Assembly: GCF_003461625.1 (NCBI RefSeq)
Contig: NZ_QTXL01000002.1
Span: 223,992-287,991 of the forward strand
Reading direction: 5' to 3'
Length of the DNA: 64,000 bases
DNA from: Clostridium sp. AF15-31
GTDB taxonomy: Bacteria > Bacillota > Clostridia > Lachnospirales > Lachnospiraceae
This document shows, piece by piece, positions 9,510 through 18,498 of this stretch (position 1 is the first letter of the stretch; the number at the start of each line of letters is the position of its first letter). The translations under genes were made by a program, and so were the position numbers. A model generated the notes under the pieces. It was given only the letters and a program-made list of their open reading frames with translations. It was not told the origin of the DNA and did not search any database.

Positions 9510-10888
9510 GACATCATCCTCCATCCAGATAAATACTTATTCTTTAACGTTCCGTTTGTATTTTTTGCCCATCCAAGCGGATATCCGTCCACCAGAACAA
9601 GCACATATCCATTTTTAATTTTCTGATCCGATGCTTCGATCGTCTCGCCTTTCAGATATCTTAAAACACGGTCATCTGATGAAGTCAGATTTACTTCATT
9701 ATCAAACTGTCCTTGTTTCAGATACATAGCAAGTGACTGGCTCGGTTCAAACCGGTTCTTCTTGATCTCGCCAAGGAACAATCCTTGTCTTAACATTCGA
9801 AGCCCGGATACATCCGGCATATGTTCTGCCATATAATACAGTCTTCCTTTATTTTCCTCAATATATGCAGACCGGATCCCGGCATCCGATGAAACGTGTG
9901 CAAGGAATTCTTCTGCATTTTTATCCGGCTTACAGCCTCTGTGTATCCATGACTGAAATACCTGTGTCTGTTCTGCCTCTTTTTTATGAATAAGTGCAAC
10001 AAAATGCCCTTCCCCTTCGATATGATGTGGCCATAATCTTGCACATTTTTCAAGTTCTGCATTTTCGGTCTTTCCCCACGCAGGATTTCCATTGCAAAAG
10101 CCCGGATACTTCGGAACTTCGACTAATTCTAATGTATCATCCAGTGATAAAAGATATTCGATTGACTGTTCATTTTCTTCCGGAGAAAACGTACAGGTCG
10201 AATACAGCATGATTCCACCCGGTTTTAACATTTTTACAACTTCATTTAAGATTCCACGCTGTAAACCGGCAAATAACTCAACACCATTGTTTTCCCACGC
10301 TGTTACCATTGACTGGGATTTACGGAACATTCCTTCACCAGAGCAAGGCGCATCAATCAAAATTTTATCAAAGGTCTGATAGAATTTTGTGCTCAGCTTA
10401 TTCGGAGCTTCACTTACCACACACATATTACCAATCCCGAATAATTCCAGATTTTTTAATAATGCCTTAGCTCTGGAATTACTGATATCATTTGAGATCA
10501 GAAACCCGGTTCCATGAAGTTTTGCTGCAAGCTCGGTTGATTTACCTCCCGGTGCAGCACAGATATCAAGAACAACATCCCCATCTTCAACAGGAAGAAT
10601 ACTCGCCGGTGCCATCGCACTCGGTTCCTGAATATAATAAAGCCCTGCATAATAATACGGATGTTTGGATGGTGTACATGCTTTATCATCATAATAAAAA
10701 CCATTTGTTGTCCATGGTACAGGCTTTAATTCAAATGGAGAGATCTTTAAGAAATCTTCCACACTGATTTTATTTGTATTCACGCGAAGTCCATGATGCA
10801 TGCCCTGATCCAGACAATTCATATATGCATCATAGTCGTCTCCTAACTGTGTCTTTATCCTGTTTGTAAATGACTCCGGTAAGTTCAT
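9506..10888 (-). CDS. rsmF: RsmF/NOL1-NOP2-Sun family rRNA (cytosine-5) methyltransferase
   Basis: S-adenosylmethionine-dependent methylation of cytosine in rRNA. The protein is 460 residues. The SAM site is DICAAPGGKSTELA near residue 108, and both catalytic cysteines are present: DAPCSGEGMFRKS near 180 and YSTCTFSPEENE near 231. The C-terminal third (about 320-460) matches the RsmF-type C-terminal domains, including a PUA-like end (GYVLVLVDGYPLGWAKN). It is in an operon-like run with the alarmone synthetase upstream (3-nt gap) and the SDR downstream (overlap). The family call is sure; the exact target base is inferred. Confidence 0.88.
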   Translation of the reverse strand: MNLPESFTNRIKTQLGDDYDAYMNCLDQGMHHGLRVNTNKISVEDFLKISPFELKPVPWTTNGFYYDDKACTPSKHPYYYAGLYYIQEPSAMAPASILPVEDGDVVLDICAAPGGKSTELAAKLHGTGFLISNDISNSRAKALLKNLELFGIGNMCVVSEAPNKLSTKFYQTFDKILIDAPCSGEGMFRKSQSMVTAWENNGVELFAGLQRGILNEVVKMLKPGGIMLYSTCTFSPEENEQSIEYLLSLDDTLELVEVPKYPGFCNGNPAWGKTENAELEKCARLWPHHIEGEGHFVALIHKKEAEQTQVFQSWIHRGCKPDKNAEEFLAHVSSDAGIRSAYIEENKGRLYYMAEHMPDVSGLRMLRQGLFLGEIKKNRFEPSQSLAMYLKQGQFDNEVNLTSSDDRVLRYLKGETIEASDQKIKNGYVLVLVDGYPLGWAKNTNGTLKNKYLSGWRMMS

Positions 10889-10891
10889 AAT

Positions 10892-11692
10892 CTATAACCC
10901 CTGTGCTTTGTATCCTTCTGCGATAATATCAAGCTGTTTGGAAAAATCCTCCAGCTTTTCCAGATCATCCTTCTGGTAAATATCATAAAATTCATTCTGT
11001 ATCTTCACAACCTCACGCTGGTTGCCTACATAATACAAATTCTGAATATTTGTTAAAATGTCTGCAACGATAGATGCCTTATAATTAAACGAATTCTGTG
11101 CATCCATAATCTCACCCCGGACAGATGACATTTCCTGATCCAGCGCCACAGTTGCATTTGCTGCATTTAACAGTTTTTTCCGGATATGTTCCGGCATATT
11201 ATGACGATACTTATACTGAAGGGAATGCTCTATCGTTGCCCAGAAATCCATCGCCATTGTACGGATCTGAATCTCTGCCTGAATCGTCTGAAGCCCTTTA
11301 ATCGTATATACATCATAATTTAATATAATATGAAAACTTCTGTACCCACTTGTTTTTGCATTCGTGATATAGTCTTTTTCTTCCCGGATTGACATATCCC
11401 TGCGATTCCTTATGATCTCTACAACCTTGTAAATATCTTCTTCGAACTGGCACATGATACGGATTCCGGCGATATCATCCATCTCTTCCACGATATGATC
11501 CATCGGAATATGTTTCTTTTGCATCTTATCCAAAATACTTGAAATTCTTTTTACACGTCCGGTTACATTCTCAATTGGAGAATACAGTCCCTGACTTCGA
11601 TAATCTTTTATAATATGCTTAAATTTCAAGAGCAGTTCATCTACAGCCTGCTCATACGGAGATAATATCTCTTTCCATAATTGTATTTCCAC
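10892..11692 (-). CDS. Small alarmone synthetase (RelA/SpoT synthetase domain only)
   Basis: Makes (p)ppGpp from ATP and GDP/GTP. At 266 residues it has only the synthetase domain; the hydrolase, TGS and ACT domains of long Rel proteins are absent. Motifs: GRVKRISSILDKMQKK near 45, MDDIAGIRIMCQFEEDIYKV near 70, the G-loop region KDYITNAKTSGYRSFHIIL near 105, and AEIQIRTMAMDFWATIEHSL near 138 with the catalytic Glu. It resembles the RelP/RelQ group; which one cannot be decided by eye. It is tightly linked to the rRNA methylase. Confidence 0.88.
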   Translation of the reverse strand: MEIQLWKEILSPYEQAVDELLLKFKHIIKDYRSQGLYSPIENVTGRVKRISSILDKMQKKHIPMDHIVEEMDDIAGIRIMCQFEEDIYKVVEIIRNRRDMSIREEKDYITNAKTSGYRSFHIILNYDVYTIKGLQTIQAEIQIRTMAMDFWATIEHSLQYKYRHNMPEHIRKKLLNAANATVALDQEMSSVRGEIMDAQNSFNYKASIVADILTNIQNLYYVGNQREVVKIQNEFYDIYQKDDLEKLEDFSKQLDIIAEGYKAQGL

Positions 11693-11719
11693 GAATAAAA
11701 TGCCTCCTGCTAATTCTAA

Positions 11720-12550
11720 CTATTCATCATCATGGGATACTCTGGTATAAAGGAAATTATATTCATCTACACCATCCTGATACTCCGGATAAAGCTCATA
11801 TAATTCTTTCGCAAGTTCATAAGCCTTATCATAGTTCTGGATCTTTTCATAATAACTGATCTCCTGCAAACGCAACTCTTTCTGGAAGGTATTATCGCTT
11901 GCAAGTCCATTATTAATATACCCATATGCATTGTCCATCTCACCGATACTGATATAATAAGCGGCATACTGGGCATACAGATATGAATTATATCCATATT
12001 TATCTATGTATTTTTCATAATTCTCAAACATATGCTCTGCATCATTCATAGATGCATAACAGGTTCCTATATACAGATATAATTCCGGATAATCCTTTAC
12101 ATACTGCTCCAGAACTGGGAGTGCCCCGGCATAATTGCTGTCCGAAAAGTCAGCCAATGCCTGGGCGATCTCCTTCATTTTACCGACATTCTTTTTATCT
12201 GCAGATGTCTGTTGTAAAATAGTATCATATTCTTCTACCGCTTTATCATAATCAGCGGTCTTCATATAAATATCTGCCATATACAGTCTGGTATTCTTGT
12301 CTTTATTCTGAGAAAAGATCTGTTTTTCAGAAAGTGCATCGGCAAACCGGTCAAGTGCCTTATCGTATTCTGCATTCTGATAAAATGCCAGTCCTTCATC
12401 AAAATAGCGGTCCTTATGCGATATGATCTTTGATAATATTACAACAGCCGCAAAAACAACGACCAGACAGGTGACTAAAAAGAAAAACACTTTGCCAAAA
12501 TCTATATTGGATTTTCTTTTTCTGTGTCTTCTACGATTTCTTCCTGCCAT
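11720..12550 (-). CDS. Membrane-anchored TPR protein
   Basis: A 276-residue protein of unknown role. A very basic N-terminus (GRNRRRHRKRKS) is followed by one hydrophobic helix at about 20-43 (VFFFLVTCLVVVFAAVVILS), giving an inside-to-outside signal anchor. The rest is helical with tetratricopeptide-like repeats, for example GLAFYQNAEYDKALDRFADAL and IYMKTADYDKAVEEYDTIL. It likely presents TPR helices outside the cell as a protein-binding scaffold. It sits 16 nt behind purH without an obvious functional link. Confidence 0.75.
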   Translation of the reverse strand: MAGRNRRRHRKRKSNIDFGKVFFFLVTCLVVVFAAVVILSKIISHKDRYFDEGLAFYQNAEYDKALDRFADALSEKQIFSQNKDKNTRLYMADIYMKTADYDKAVEEYDTILQQTSADKKNVGKMKEIAQALADFSDSNYAGALPVLEQYVKDYPELYLYIGTCYASMNDAEHMFENYEKYIDKYGYNSYLYAQYAAYYISIGEMDNAYGYINNGLASDNTFQKELRLQEISYYEKIQNYDKAYELAKELYELYPEYQDGVDEYNFLYTRVSHDDE

Positions 12551-12566
12551 AGCAATAAACTCCTGA

Positions 12567-13745
12567 TTAGTGATGGAATAAACGGATTCCTGTAAATACC
12601 ATTACCATTCCATATTTATCACATGCTTCGATTACAAGATCATCTCTGACAGATCCACCCGGCTGAGCAATGTATGCAACACCACTCTTCTTCGCACGTT
12701 CAATGTTATCTGAGAATGGGAAAAATGCATCAGAACCAAGTGTAACATTCTGATTTCCGGCAAGCCATGCTTTCTTTTCTTCTGCAGTGAATACTTCCGG
12801 CTTTACCTTGAAACGCTTCTGCCATTCGCCATCACGGAGAACATCCTCATATTCATCACCCATATATACATCGATCGCATTATCTCTGTCTGCACGTCCA
12901 AGTCCATCAACAAACTGAAGTCCCATAACCTGTGGAGACTGACGAAGCCACCAGTTATCTGCCTTCTGACCGGCAAGTCTTGTACAGTGGATTCTGGACT
13001 GCTGACCGGCCCCGATACCGATTGCCTGTCCACCTTTTACATAGCATACAGAATTAGACTGTGTGTATTTTAATGTGATCAGTGCAATTTTCATATCGAT
13101 AAGAGCTTCTTCCGGTATATTTTTATTCTCTGTTACAATATTGGATAAAAGATCCTTATCAATATTCAGTTCATTTCTTCCCTGCTCAAATGTAATTCCA
13201 AATACCTGCTTGCGTTCAATCTCAGCAGGAACATAATTCTCATCGATCTGGATAATATTATAATTACCTTTCTTCTTCTGCATCAGAAGCTCCATAGCTT
13301 CGTCTGTATACCCGGGAGCAATTACACCATCTGATACTTCACGCTTTATGAGACGGGCTGTATCTGCATCGCAGACATCTGACAATGCAATGAAATCACC
13401 AAAGGATGACATACGGTCTGCACCTCTGGCTCTTGCATATGCACATGCAAGTGGTGACAGTTCACCCAGATCATCTACCCAGTAGATCTTTGCAAGTGTA
13501 TCTGTAAGAGGAAGTCCTACTGCTGCACCTGCCGGTGACACATGCTTAAAAGATGTAGCTGCTGGAAGTCCGGTTGCTGCCTTTAATTCTTTAACAAGCT
13601 GCCAGCCATTAAATGCATCCAGAAAATTTATGTAGCCCGGCTTACCATTTAATACGGTAACCGGAAGATCACTTCCATCTTCCATGTAGATTCTTGATGG
13701 CTTCTGATTCGGATTACATCCGTATTTTAACTGAATTTCGTTCAT
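12567..13745 (-). CDS. purH: Stand-alone AICAR transformylase (PurH transformylase domain)
   Basis: Formylates AICAR with 10-formyl-THF in the penultimate step of IMP synthesis. At 392 residues it is only the transformylase half of ordinary PurH (about 510-530 residues); the N-terminal IMP cyclohydrolase domain is missing. Recognisable parts: LKYGCNPNQKPSRIY at the start, ATSFKHVSPAGAAVG with the Lys-His active-site pair, KYTQSNSVCYVKGGQAIGIG, and DAFFPFSDNIERA plus AQPGGSVRDDLVIEACD near the C-terminus. The missing cyclohydrolase step is supplied by purO, 28 nt upstream. The folate donor links to fhs/folD at 47-49 kb. Confidence 0.93.
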   Translation of the reverse strand: MNEIQLKYGCNPNQKPSRIYMEDGSDLPVTVLNGKPGYINFLDAFNGWQLVKELKAATGLPAATSFKHVSPAGAAVGLPLTDTLAKIYWVDDLGELSPLACAYARARGADRMSSFGDFIALSDVCDADTARLIKREVSDGVIAPGYTDEAMELLMQKKKGNYNIIQIDENYVPAEIERKQVFGITFEQGRNELNIDKDLLSNIVTENKNIPEEALIDMKIALITLKYTQSNSVCYVKGGQAIGIGAGQQSRIHCTRLAGQKADNWWLRQSPQVMGLQFVDGLGRADRDNAIDVYMGDEYEDVLRDGEWQKRFKVKPEVFTAEEKKAWLAGNQNVTLGSDAFFPFSDNIERAKKSGVAYIAQPGGSVRDDLVIEACDKYGMVMVFTGIRLFHH

Positions 13746-13772
13746 TCTATATTTCCTCCCGATTCATGATGA

Positions 13773-14486
13773 TTATTTATTCTTGTTGATGATTCTTGTC
13801 TCATACTTTCCTGTTGCGATATCAATATATCTGACAAACAGAGATACCTTATTATCTTCATTCAGGCTTTCCCATACCATATTTGCAAATATATCGATAT
13901 CACCTGATATACCAACTAACTTCGGTTCTCCCTCAAAGCTTGGAAGTGGGTTGTCATCATGCATATATGTATGAATAAAATGTCCTTCTCCGTTTGCGGG
14001 ATTCTCATATGAAAATGTATATCGGTTGCATGCCGATGGATCTCCGTTATTGCTCTTTAAGATAGACATTGCATAGTCATACTGTCCGCCTTCGATATGC
14101 ATAACTCCGGAAATTCTCGGTGTATAGTTTGGACCGTCCGGTTCAAACTCGCGGCATCTCAGTGACTGTTCAAATGTAAGCTCTTTATCCATTCCATCAT
14201 AGATCGTATCGGTCTGATCACCATTTGTTACGATCGTCCGATTGCCAAGAACCCGAACCGGTGCGTAAATGATAAGGCTTGGATCCTCAAGCTTGGATGG
14301 ATCAAATGCTTCTGTACGGATTCCTTCGCCCTCTGTAACAAATACACGATTTCGGGAATTCACACTTCTACCCATGATAAAGTATGCAGTAACTGCCTTT
14401 GTTCCGTCTTCCGAACGTCCGATCACGATTCCTCTGCCGGGATAAGAATTACCCTTAAGTTCCTCTGATAATGATAACATTTTCAT
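13773..14486 (-). CDS. purO: Archaeal-type IMP cyclohydrolase
   Basis: Closes FAICAR to IMP, the last step of de novo purine synthesis. The 237-residue protein resembles the PurO family (IMP_cyclohyd), unrelated to the PurH cyclohydrolase domain: SYPGRGIVIGRSEDG, AYFIMGRSVNSRNRVF, FEPDGPNYTPRISGV and GEGHFIHTYMHDDNPLPSFEG. Placement directly before a transformylase-only purH explains its role. I chose the ATG at 14486: GGAGG lies 7 nt upstream, while the longer frame starts without a ribosome site. A weak promoter candidate lies about 60-90 nt upstream (TTGCAA, 17 nt, TAAGAT). Confidence 0.9.
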   Translation of the reverse strand: MKMLSLSEELKGNSYPGRGIVIGRSEDGTKAVTAYFIMGRSVNSRNRVFVTEGEGIRTEAFDPSKLEDPSLIIYAPVRVLGNRTIVTNGDQTDTIYDGMDKELTFEQSLRCREFEPDGPNYTPRISGVMHIEGGQYDYAMSILKSNNGDPSACNRYTFSYENPANGEGHFIHTYMHDDNPLPSFEGEPKLVGISGDIDIFANMVWESLNEDNKVSLFVRYIDIATGKYETRIINKNK

Positions 14487-14600
14487 TTGTAAACCTCCGT
14501 TTAGTAAATTAGTCAATTCATGTACCCATTTATCTGGTCGCTGTCTTTCATCTTATAATAATATGCTTCCTTTTGCAAGCGTTTTGGACTGCATTCTTAT

Positions 14601-14918
14601 CTACTGAAACTGGCGCATTGCCTGGATCAGTTCGGATTTTGGAACTGCTCCCACGATTTTCTTTATAACTTCTCCATCTTTATATAATAAAAATGTCGGA
14701 ATTGATACAACCTTGTTTGCAAGTGCAAGTTCCTGATTCTCATCTACATCTACCTTGCATACCTTTACCTCTGGAAATTCGTCAGCCAATTCTTCAACGA
14801 TCGGTGCAACCATTCTGCATGGTCCGCACCAGGTGGCCCAGAAATCAACCAGCGTAAGTCCCTTTGCCTTTAAAACCTGATCTTCATATTCTTTTTCATT
14901 TAAATGTATAACTGCCAT
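14601..14918 (-). CDS. trxA: Thioredoxin
   Basis: Cytoplasmic dithiol-disulfide reductase of 105 residues. The active site WCGPC is near residue 30, followed by the conserved cis-Pro segment SIPTFLLYKDGEV. The Asp in VDFWATWC and the final helix are as in classic Trx. The start is the ATG at 14918 with GGAGG 8 nt upstream; a longer in-frame start at 14933 overlaps that Shine-Dalgarno. A thioredoxin reductase gene is not in the window. Confidence 0.96.
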   Translation of the reverse strand: MAVIHLNEKEYEDQVLKAKGLTLVDFWATWCGPCRMVAPIVEELADEFPEVKVCKVDVDENQELALANKVVSIPTFLLYKDGEVIKKIVGAVPKSELIQAMRQFQ

Positions 14919-15179
14919 AGTAAAAACCTCCAATTCGTCATTCGTTAATTATACAGACATCTCAATCATCTTACATCTGTACTTTCAAAAAACATTTCTG
15001 ACAAGTAAGTGTTCTTGTATTATAGTATACATTCATTTTCCTCTATCATACATTTATTTGTCAACTCATTTCACGGAGTTTTAATAAATATCTACATTTG
15101 TCATCTTGTCTGTCAATTCTATGAACGCCAGCCGGCAGACAGGAATTTATATAAATCTGATTTCTGTATAATAACCGAT
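14919..15179. other. Non-coding stretch upstream of trxA
   Basis: About 260 nt with no credible gene on either strand. On the minus strand there is a TATAAT (in CTGTATAATTAACG) 30-40 nt before the trxA ribosome site without a good -35. A second TATAAT and an isolated TTGACA lie farther upstream at poor spacing. The trxA promoter is probably here but I cannot fix it. Confidence 0.4.
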
Positions 15180-15216
15180 ACACAAAATGCGCGCTGCCAC
15201 AAAGGGAAGCGCGCAT
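15180..15216 (-). terminator. Intrinsic terminator after feoB
   Basis: A perfect 9-bp GC-rich inverted repeat, ATGCGCGCT (15187-15195) and AGCGCGCAT (15208-15216), lies 36 nt past the feoB stop. On the minus strand TTTTGTG follows. The U-tract is short but the stem is strong. Confidence 0.72.
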
Positions 15217-15251
15217 CGTATTGTATGTGTATTATATGTTAGCCTTTATAA

Positions 15252-17741
15252 TTATGCATTTAAGAATTCTTTGCTTGTCTTGACCTTCTTGTTTGGATCC
15301 GGACGGAATAACAGGAAGAAGAAAGCAACGATGATCAGGATTGCTACAACAGTGCCGATACCGAATGAGCATGCACCTGTGAAGAGTCCTGCAATTCTGT
15401 AAATAACAAGGGATACAAGGTATGCGAAACCACACTGATATCCGATTGCAAACCAGAACCATTTTGCACTGTTCATCTCTCTCTTAATAGCACCCATTGC
15501 TGCGAAACATGGAGCACAGAGTAAGTTGAATACGAGGAATGAGAAACCACTTGCTGTTGTGAATGCTTTTGCAAGCTCGCTGTATACAGTGCCTTCCCCA
15601 CCACCATAAAGGATACCCATAGTACCAACGATGTTTTCCTTAGCAACAAGGCCTGTAATAGATGCAACAGTTGCCTGCCAGTCGCCCCATCCCTGTGGCT
15701 TGAAGATCCAGCAGATTGCTCCACCGATCTTAGCTAAGATACTGTGGTCAATCTGATCTTCTGAAAGCATCTGGAATTTACCATCTAGAATACCGAAGTA
15801 TGTTGTGAACCATACAAAGATTGTTGAGAGGAGGATGATGGTACCGGCCTTCTTAATGAATGACCAGCCACGCTCCCACATACTTCTTAATACAGAACCG
15901 ATTGTCGGGATATGGTAAGGAGGTAACTCCATAACGAATGGAGCAGGATCTCCTGCGAACATCTTTGTCTTCTTTAAGATAATACCGGAGCAGATAATTG
16001 CTGCAATACCGATAAAGTAAGCACTTGTAGCAACCAGTGAAGATCCACCGAAGATCGCACCTGCGATCATTGCAATAAACGGAACCTTAGCACCACAAGG
16101 AATAAATGTTGTTGTCATAACTGTCATACGACGGTCTTTTTCATTTTCAATTGTACGAGATGCCATGATACCAGGAACACCACAACCTACACCTACAAGA
16201 ATAGGAATGAATGACTTTCCCGAAAGACCGAATTTTCTAAAGATACGGTCCATGATGAATGCGATACGTGCCATATAGCCACAGTACTCAAGGATTGCAA
16301 GTAAGATGAACAATACGAGCATCTGAGGTACGAAACCAAGTACAGCACCAACACCGGCGATAATACCGTCAAGGATCAGTCCCTTTAACCAGTCAGCACA
16401 TCCGATCTTATCAAGACCTCTTTCTGCAAGATCAGGAATAGATGGAACGAATACACCATAATCAGCAGGATCGATCTCTGCCATCTCTGTCTTGTTGAAG
16501 TATTCTACTGCATCTAAATAAGACATAGCATTTGTCTTATCTTTTTTTGCACCGGCAGGTACTTCTGAATAATATACATCGATATCGTAAGTATCAAGAG
16601 TTTCTTCATCTTCCATCTGATACTTAACACTTGCTTCTGTATTTGTATTTGCTTCGATAGCTGCCTTTGTTGCATCAACATCTATAGCATCTTCATCATC
16701 TGTTACAAGTACACCATATGCGTCAAGTGCATTTGTAGCTGCATCGTAATCACCGGATGCTTCTTCATAATCTTTGCTTCCGATACCGAATAAATGGAAA
16801 CCGTCACCAAACAGATTATCATTTGTCCAGTCTGTGCACCATGCACCGACTGTTGACATCGCAATGTAATAAACCAGCCACATTACAATGATGAAAATCG
16901 GAAGTGCAAGGATACGGTTTGTAACGATCTTATCAATCTTATCTGAGGTTGTAAGCTTTTCACCCTTTGTATTCTTCTTCACACATTTTCCGATGATAGA
17001 TGAGATATATGCATATCTCTCACTGGTGATAATACTCTCTGTATCATCATCAAATTTGTCTTCCAGTGCTTTGATCTCATCTTTACAATCCGGAACACTG
17101 TCCATCTGCTCTGCAATCTTTGTGTCTTTTTCAAGAAGCTTGATCGCAAAGAATCTCTTTTTTCTTTCTTCAACTGTAAGCTTTGCACTTACGCTGTCGA
17201 TTGCATCTTCAACAGCCTGATCGAAGCTATGTACACGCTTATTCTGTACTTTCTTCTGTGCTGCCGCAACTGCTTTTTCTTTTACTTCATCAATTCCAGT
17301 ACCCTTTAATGCCGAGATCTCTACAACCTCGCATCCAAGTGCATTGCTCAGGTTCTTGATATCGATCTTGTCACCATTCTTCTTTACAAGATCCATCATG
17401 TTAACTGCCATGATAACTGGGATTCCCAACTCGATCAACTGTGTTGATAAGTACAGATTTCTTTCGATGTTCGTACCATCAATAATATTGATGATCGCAT
17501 CCGGATATTCCTTGATCAGATAATTTCTGGCAACAACTTCCTCTAATGTATATGGAGAAAGTGAATAAATACCGGGAAGGTCAGTGATGATAATATCTTT
17601 GTGACCCTTTAATTTTCCTTCTTTTTTCTCTACTGTTACACCAGGCCAGTTACCTACATACTGGTTTGAACCTGTAAGTGCGTTAAATAATGTTGTCTTT
17701 CCACTGTTTGGATTACCTGCCAACGCTATTTTAACTGACAT
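15252..17741 (-). CDS. feoB: Ferrous iron transporter FeoB with enlarged external loop
   Basis: GTP-gated Fe2+ uptake through the inner membrane. The N-terminal G domain has GNPNSGKTT (9-17), GVTVEKKEG (switch I), DLPGIYSLSPY (G3) and NMMD (G4, where NKxD is usual). A helical linker runs to about 270. The membrane part includes the two Gate regions, with Cys-containing GVGCGVPGIMASRTIE and FIPCGAKVPF, and ends in LLFRPDPNKKVK. At 829 residues it is longer than typical bacterial FeoB. The extra length is an acidic segment of about 110-150 residues between about 295 and 445, after the first membrane helix, rich in Asp, Glu, Ala and Thr and with no motif I know. It is third in the feoA-feoA-feoB operon, under the array-controlled promoter. 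Confidence 0.95.
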   Translation of the reverse strand: MSVKIALAGNPNSGKTTLFNALTGSNQYVGNWPGVTVEKKEGKLKGHKDIIITDLPGIYSLSPYTLEEVVARNYLIKEYPDAIINIIDGTNIERNLYLSTQLIELGIPVIMAVNMMDLVKKNGDKIDIKNLSNALGCEVVEISALKGTGIDEVKEKAVAAAQKKVQNKRVHSFDQAVEDAIDSVSAKLTVEERKKRFFAIKLLEKDTKIAEQMDSVPDCKDEIKALEDKFDDDTESIITSERYAYISSIIGKCVKKNTKGEKLTTSDKIDKIVTNRILALPIFIIVMWLVYYIAMSTVGAWCTDWTNDNLFGDGFHLFGIGSKDYEEASGDYDAATNALDAYGVLVTDDEDAIDVDATKAAIEANTNTEASVKYQMEDEETLDTYDIDVYYSEVPAGAKKDKTNAMSYLDAVEYFNKTEMAEIDPADYGVFVPSIPDLAERGLDKIGCADWLKGLILDGIIAGVGAVLGFVPQMLVLFILLAILEYCGYMARIAFIMDRIFRKFGLSGKSFIPILVGVGCGVPGIMASRTIENEKDRRMTVMTTTFIPCGAKVPFIAMIAGAIFGGSSLVATSAYFIGIAAIICSGIILKKTKMFAGDPAPFVMELPPYHIPTIGSVLRSMWERGWSFIKKAGTIILLSTIFVWFTTYFGILDGKFQMLSEDQIDHSILAKIGGAICWIFKPQGWGDWQATVASITGLVAKENIVGTMGILYGGGEGTVYSELAKAFTTASGFSFLVFNLLCAPCFAAMGAIKREMNSAKWFWFAIGYQCGFAYLVSLVIYRIAGLFTGACSFGIGTVVAILIIVAFFFLLFRPDPNKKVKTSKEFLNA

Positions 17742-17838
17742 TTTTATGCTCCTTCCTTTTTGTCTGTCATTTTCTATGATTCATCAAATAAGTAAATCAT
17801 CTGCTTCGTTGTATGTAGGATCGGTATGATCCACACAT

Positions 17839-18060
17839 TTATTCAACAACGATCATTTCGGCATCTGCTTTTCTTAAAGAAAGCTCATAACCGCGTACTG
17901 TTACTTCAACCGGATCACCAAGCGGCGCAACTTTTCTGACATAGATTTCTACACCTTTCGTGATTCCCATATCCATGATACGTCTCTTTACAGGTCCTTC
18001 GCCAACAAGTTTTGTTACCTTAACTGTCTGTCCAACGGCAACCTCTCTTAATGTCTTCAT
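17839..18060 (-). CDS. feoA: FeoA-family ferrous iron transport protein
   Basis: A 73-residue SH3-like protein thought to help FeoB. The family pattern is clear: TLREVAVGQTVKVTKLVGEG, then RRIMDMGITKGVEIYVRK, then GDPVEVTVRGYELSLRKADAEMI. Its Shine-Dalgarno is GAAGGAG. It lies 97 nt before feoB and 160 nt after a second feoA copy. Confidence 0.94.
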   Translation of the reverse strand: MKTLREVAVGQTVKVTKLVGEGPVKRRIMDMGITKGVEIYVRKVAPLGDPVEVTVRGYELSLRKADAEMIVVE

Positions 18061-18184
18061 ACCATTTTGCTCCTTCTTTTTCTTTATACATATAAGAACG
18101 TCTCCACATATTCAGACCAGATTCTGTGATAGCTTTTCTTCTTATACATTTGTATATATAAACAATTGCACCGGCAGCTACCAA
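18020..18184 (-). CDS. Possible small membrane peptide between the two feoA genes
   Basis: After the stop of the upstream feoA copy the same frame stays open for about 66 codons, running into feoA. From a TTG at 18184 it would encode 54 residues: a hydrophobic segment (VAAGAIVYIYKCI) followed by basic and aromatic residues (RRKAITESGLNMWRRSYMYK). It overlaps the feoA start by 41 nt. No good Shine-Dalgarno is seen for the TTG, so it may be chance, or a readthrough tail of the first FeoA. Confidence 0.2.
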   Translation of the reverse strand: MVAAGAIVYIYKCIRRKAITESGLNMWRRSYMYKEKEGAKWYEDIKRGCRWTDS

Positions 18185-18220
18185 TGTGCAAATACTTATA
18201 TTTCTGTTTTTTCGGTATCC

Positions 18221-18433
18221 TTATACCATAATTTTGGCTGCCATATCTTTTCCGATGGCAACTCTGGATTCTTTTACATTTACGATCATGTTACCGTTTA
18301 TCTCTGAAACAACTGTTACTTCTCCACCCACGACAAAACCAAGCTTCTCAAGAAACTGTCTTGTTTCATTTTTTCCACCAACTTTGGTAATGGTCTTTGT
18401 TTCTCCAATATTCATAAAAGTTAAAGGCATCAT
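18221..18433 (-). CDS. Second FeoA-family protein
   Basis: About 70 residues in the FeoA fold: MMPLTFMNIGETKTITKVGG, then ETRQFLEKLGFVVGGEVTVVSE and NGNMIVNVKESRVAIGKDMA. It is the first gene of the feo operon. Two adjacent ATG codons (18433, 18430) follow a modest AAGAAGATGG. A longer frame to 18496 would begin inside the promoter/operator region and is rejected. Tandem FeoA genes are common in Clostridia; whether both bind FeoB is not shown by sequence. Confidence 0.88.
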   Translation of the reverse strand: MMPLTFMNIGETKTITKVGGKNETRQFLEKLGFVVGGEVTVVSEINGNMIVNVKESRVAIGKDMAAKIMV

Positions 18434-18498
18434 ATTCCATCTTCTTTCATAATCGTATAAATTTATCATTAAGCAATATGCTGTTTCAAATTTCATCG

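Noticed and set aside
18434-18496. Extended N-terminus of the first feoA copy
   Set aside because: It would begin inside the promoter/operator region just past the -10, leaving no room for a ribosome site.
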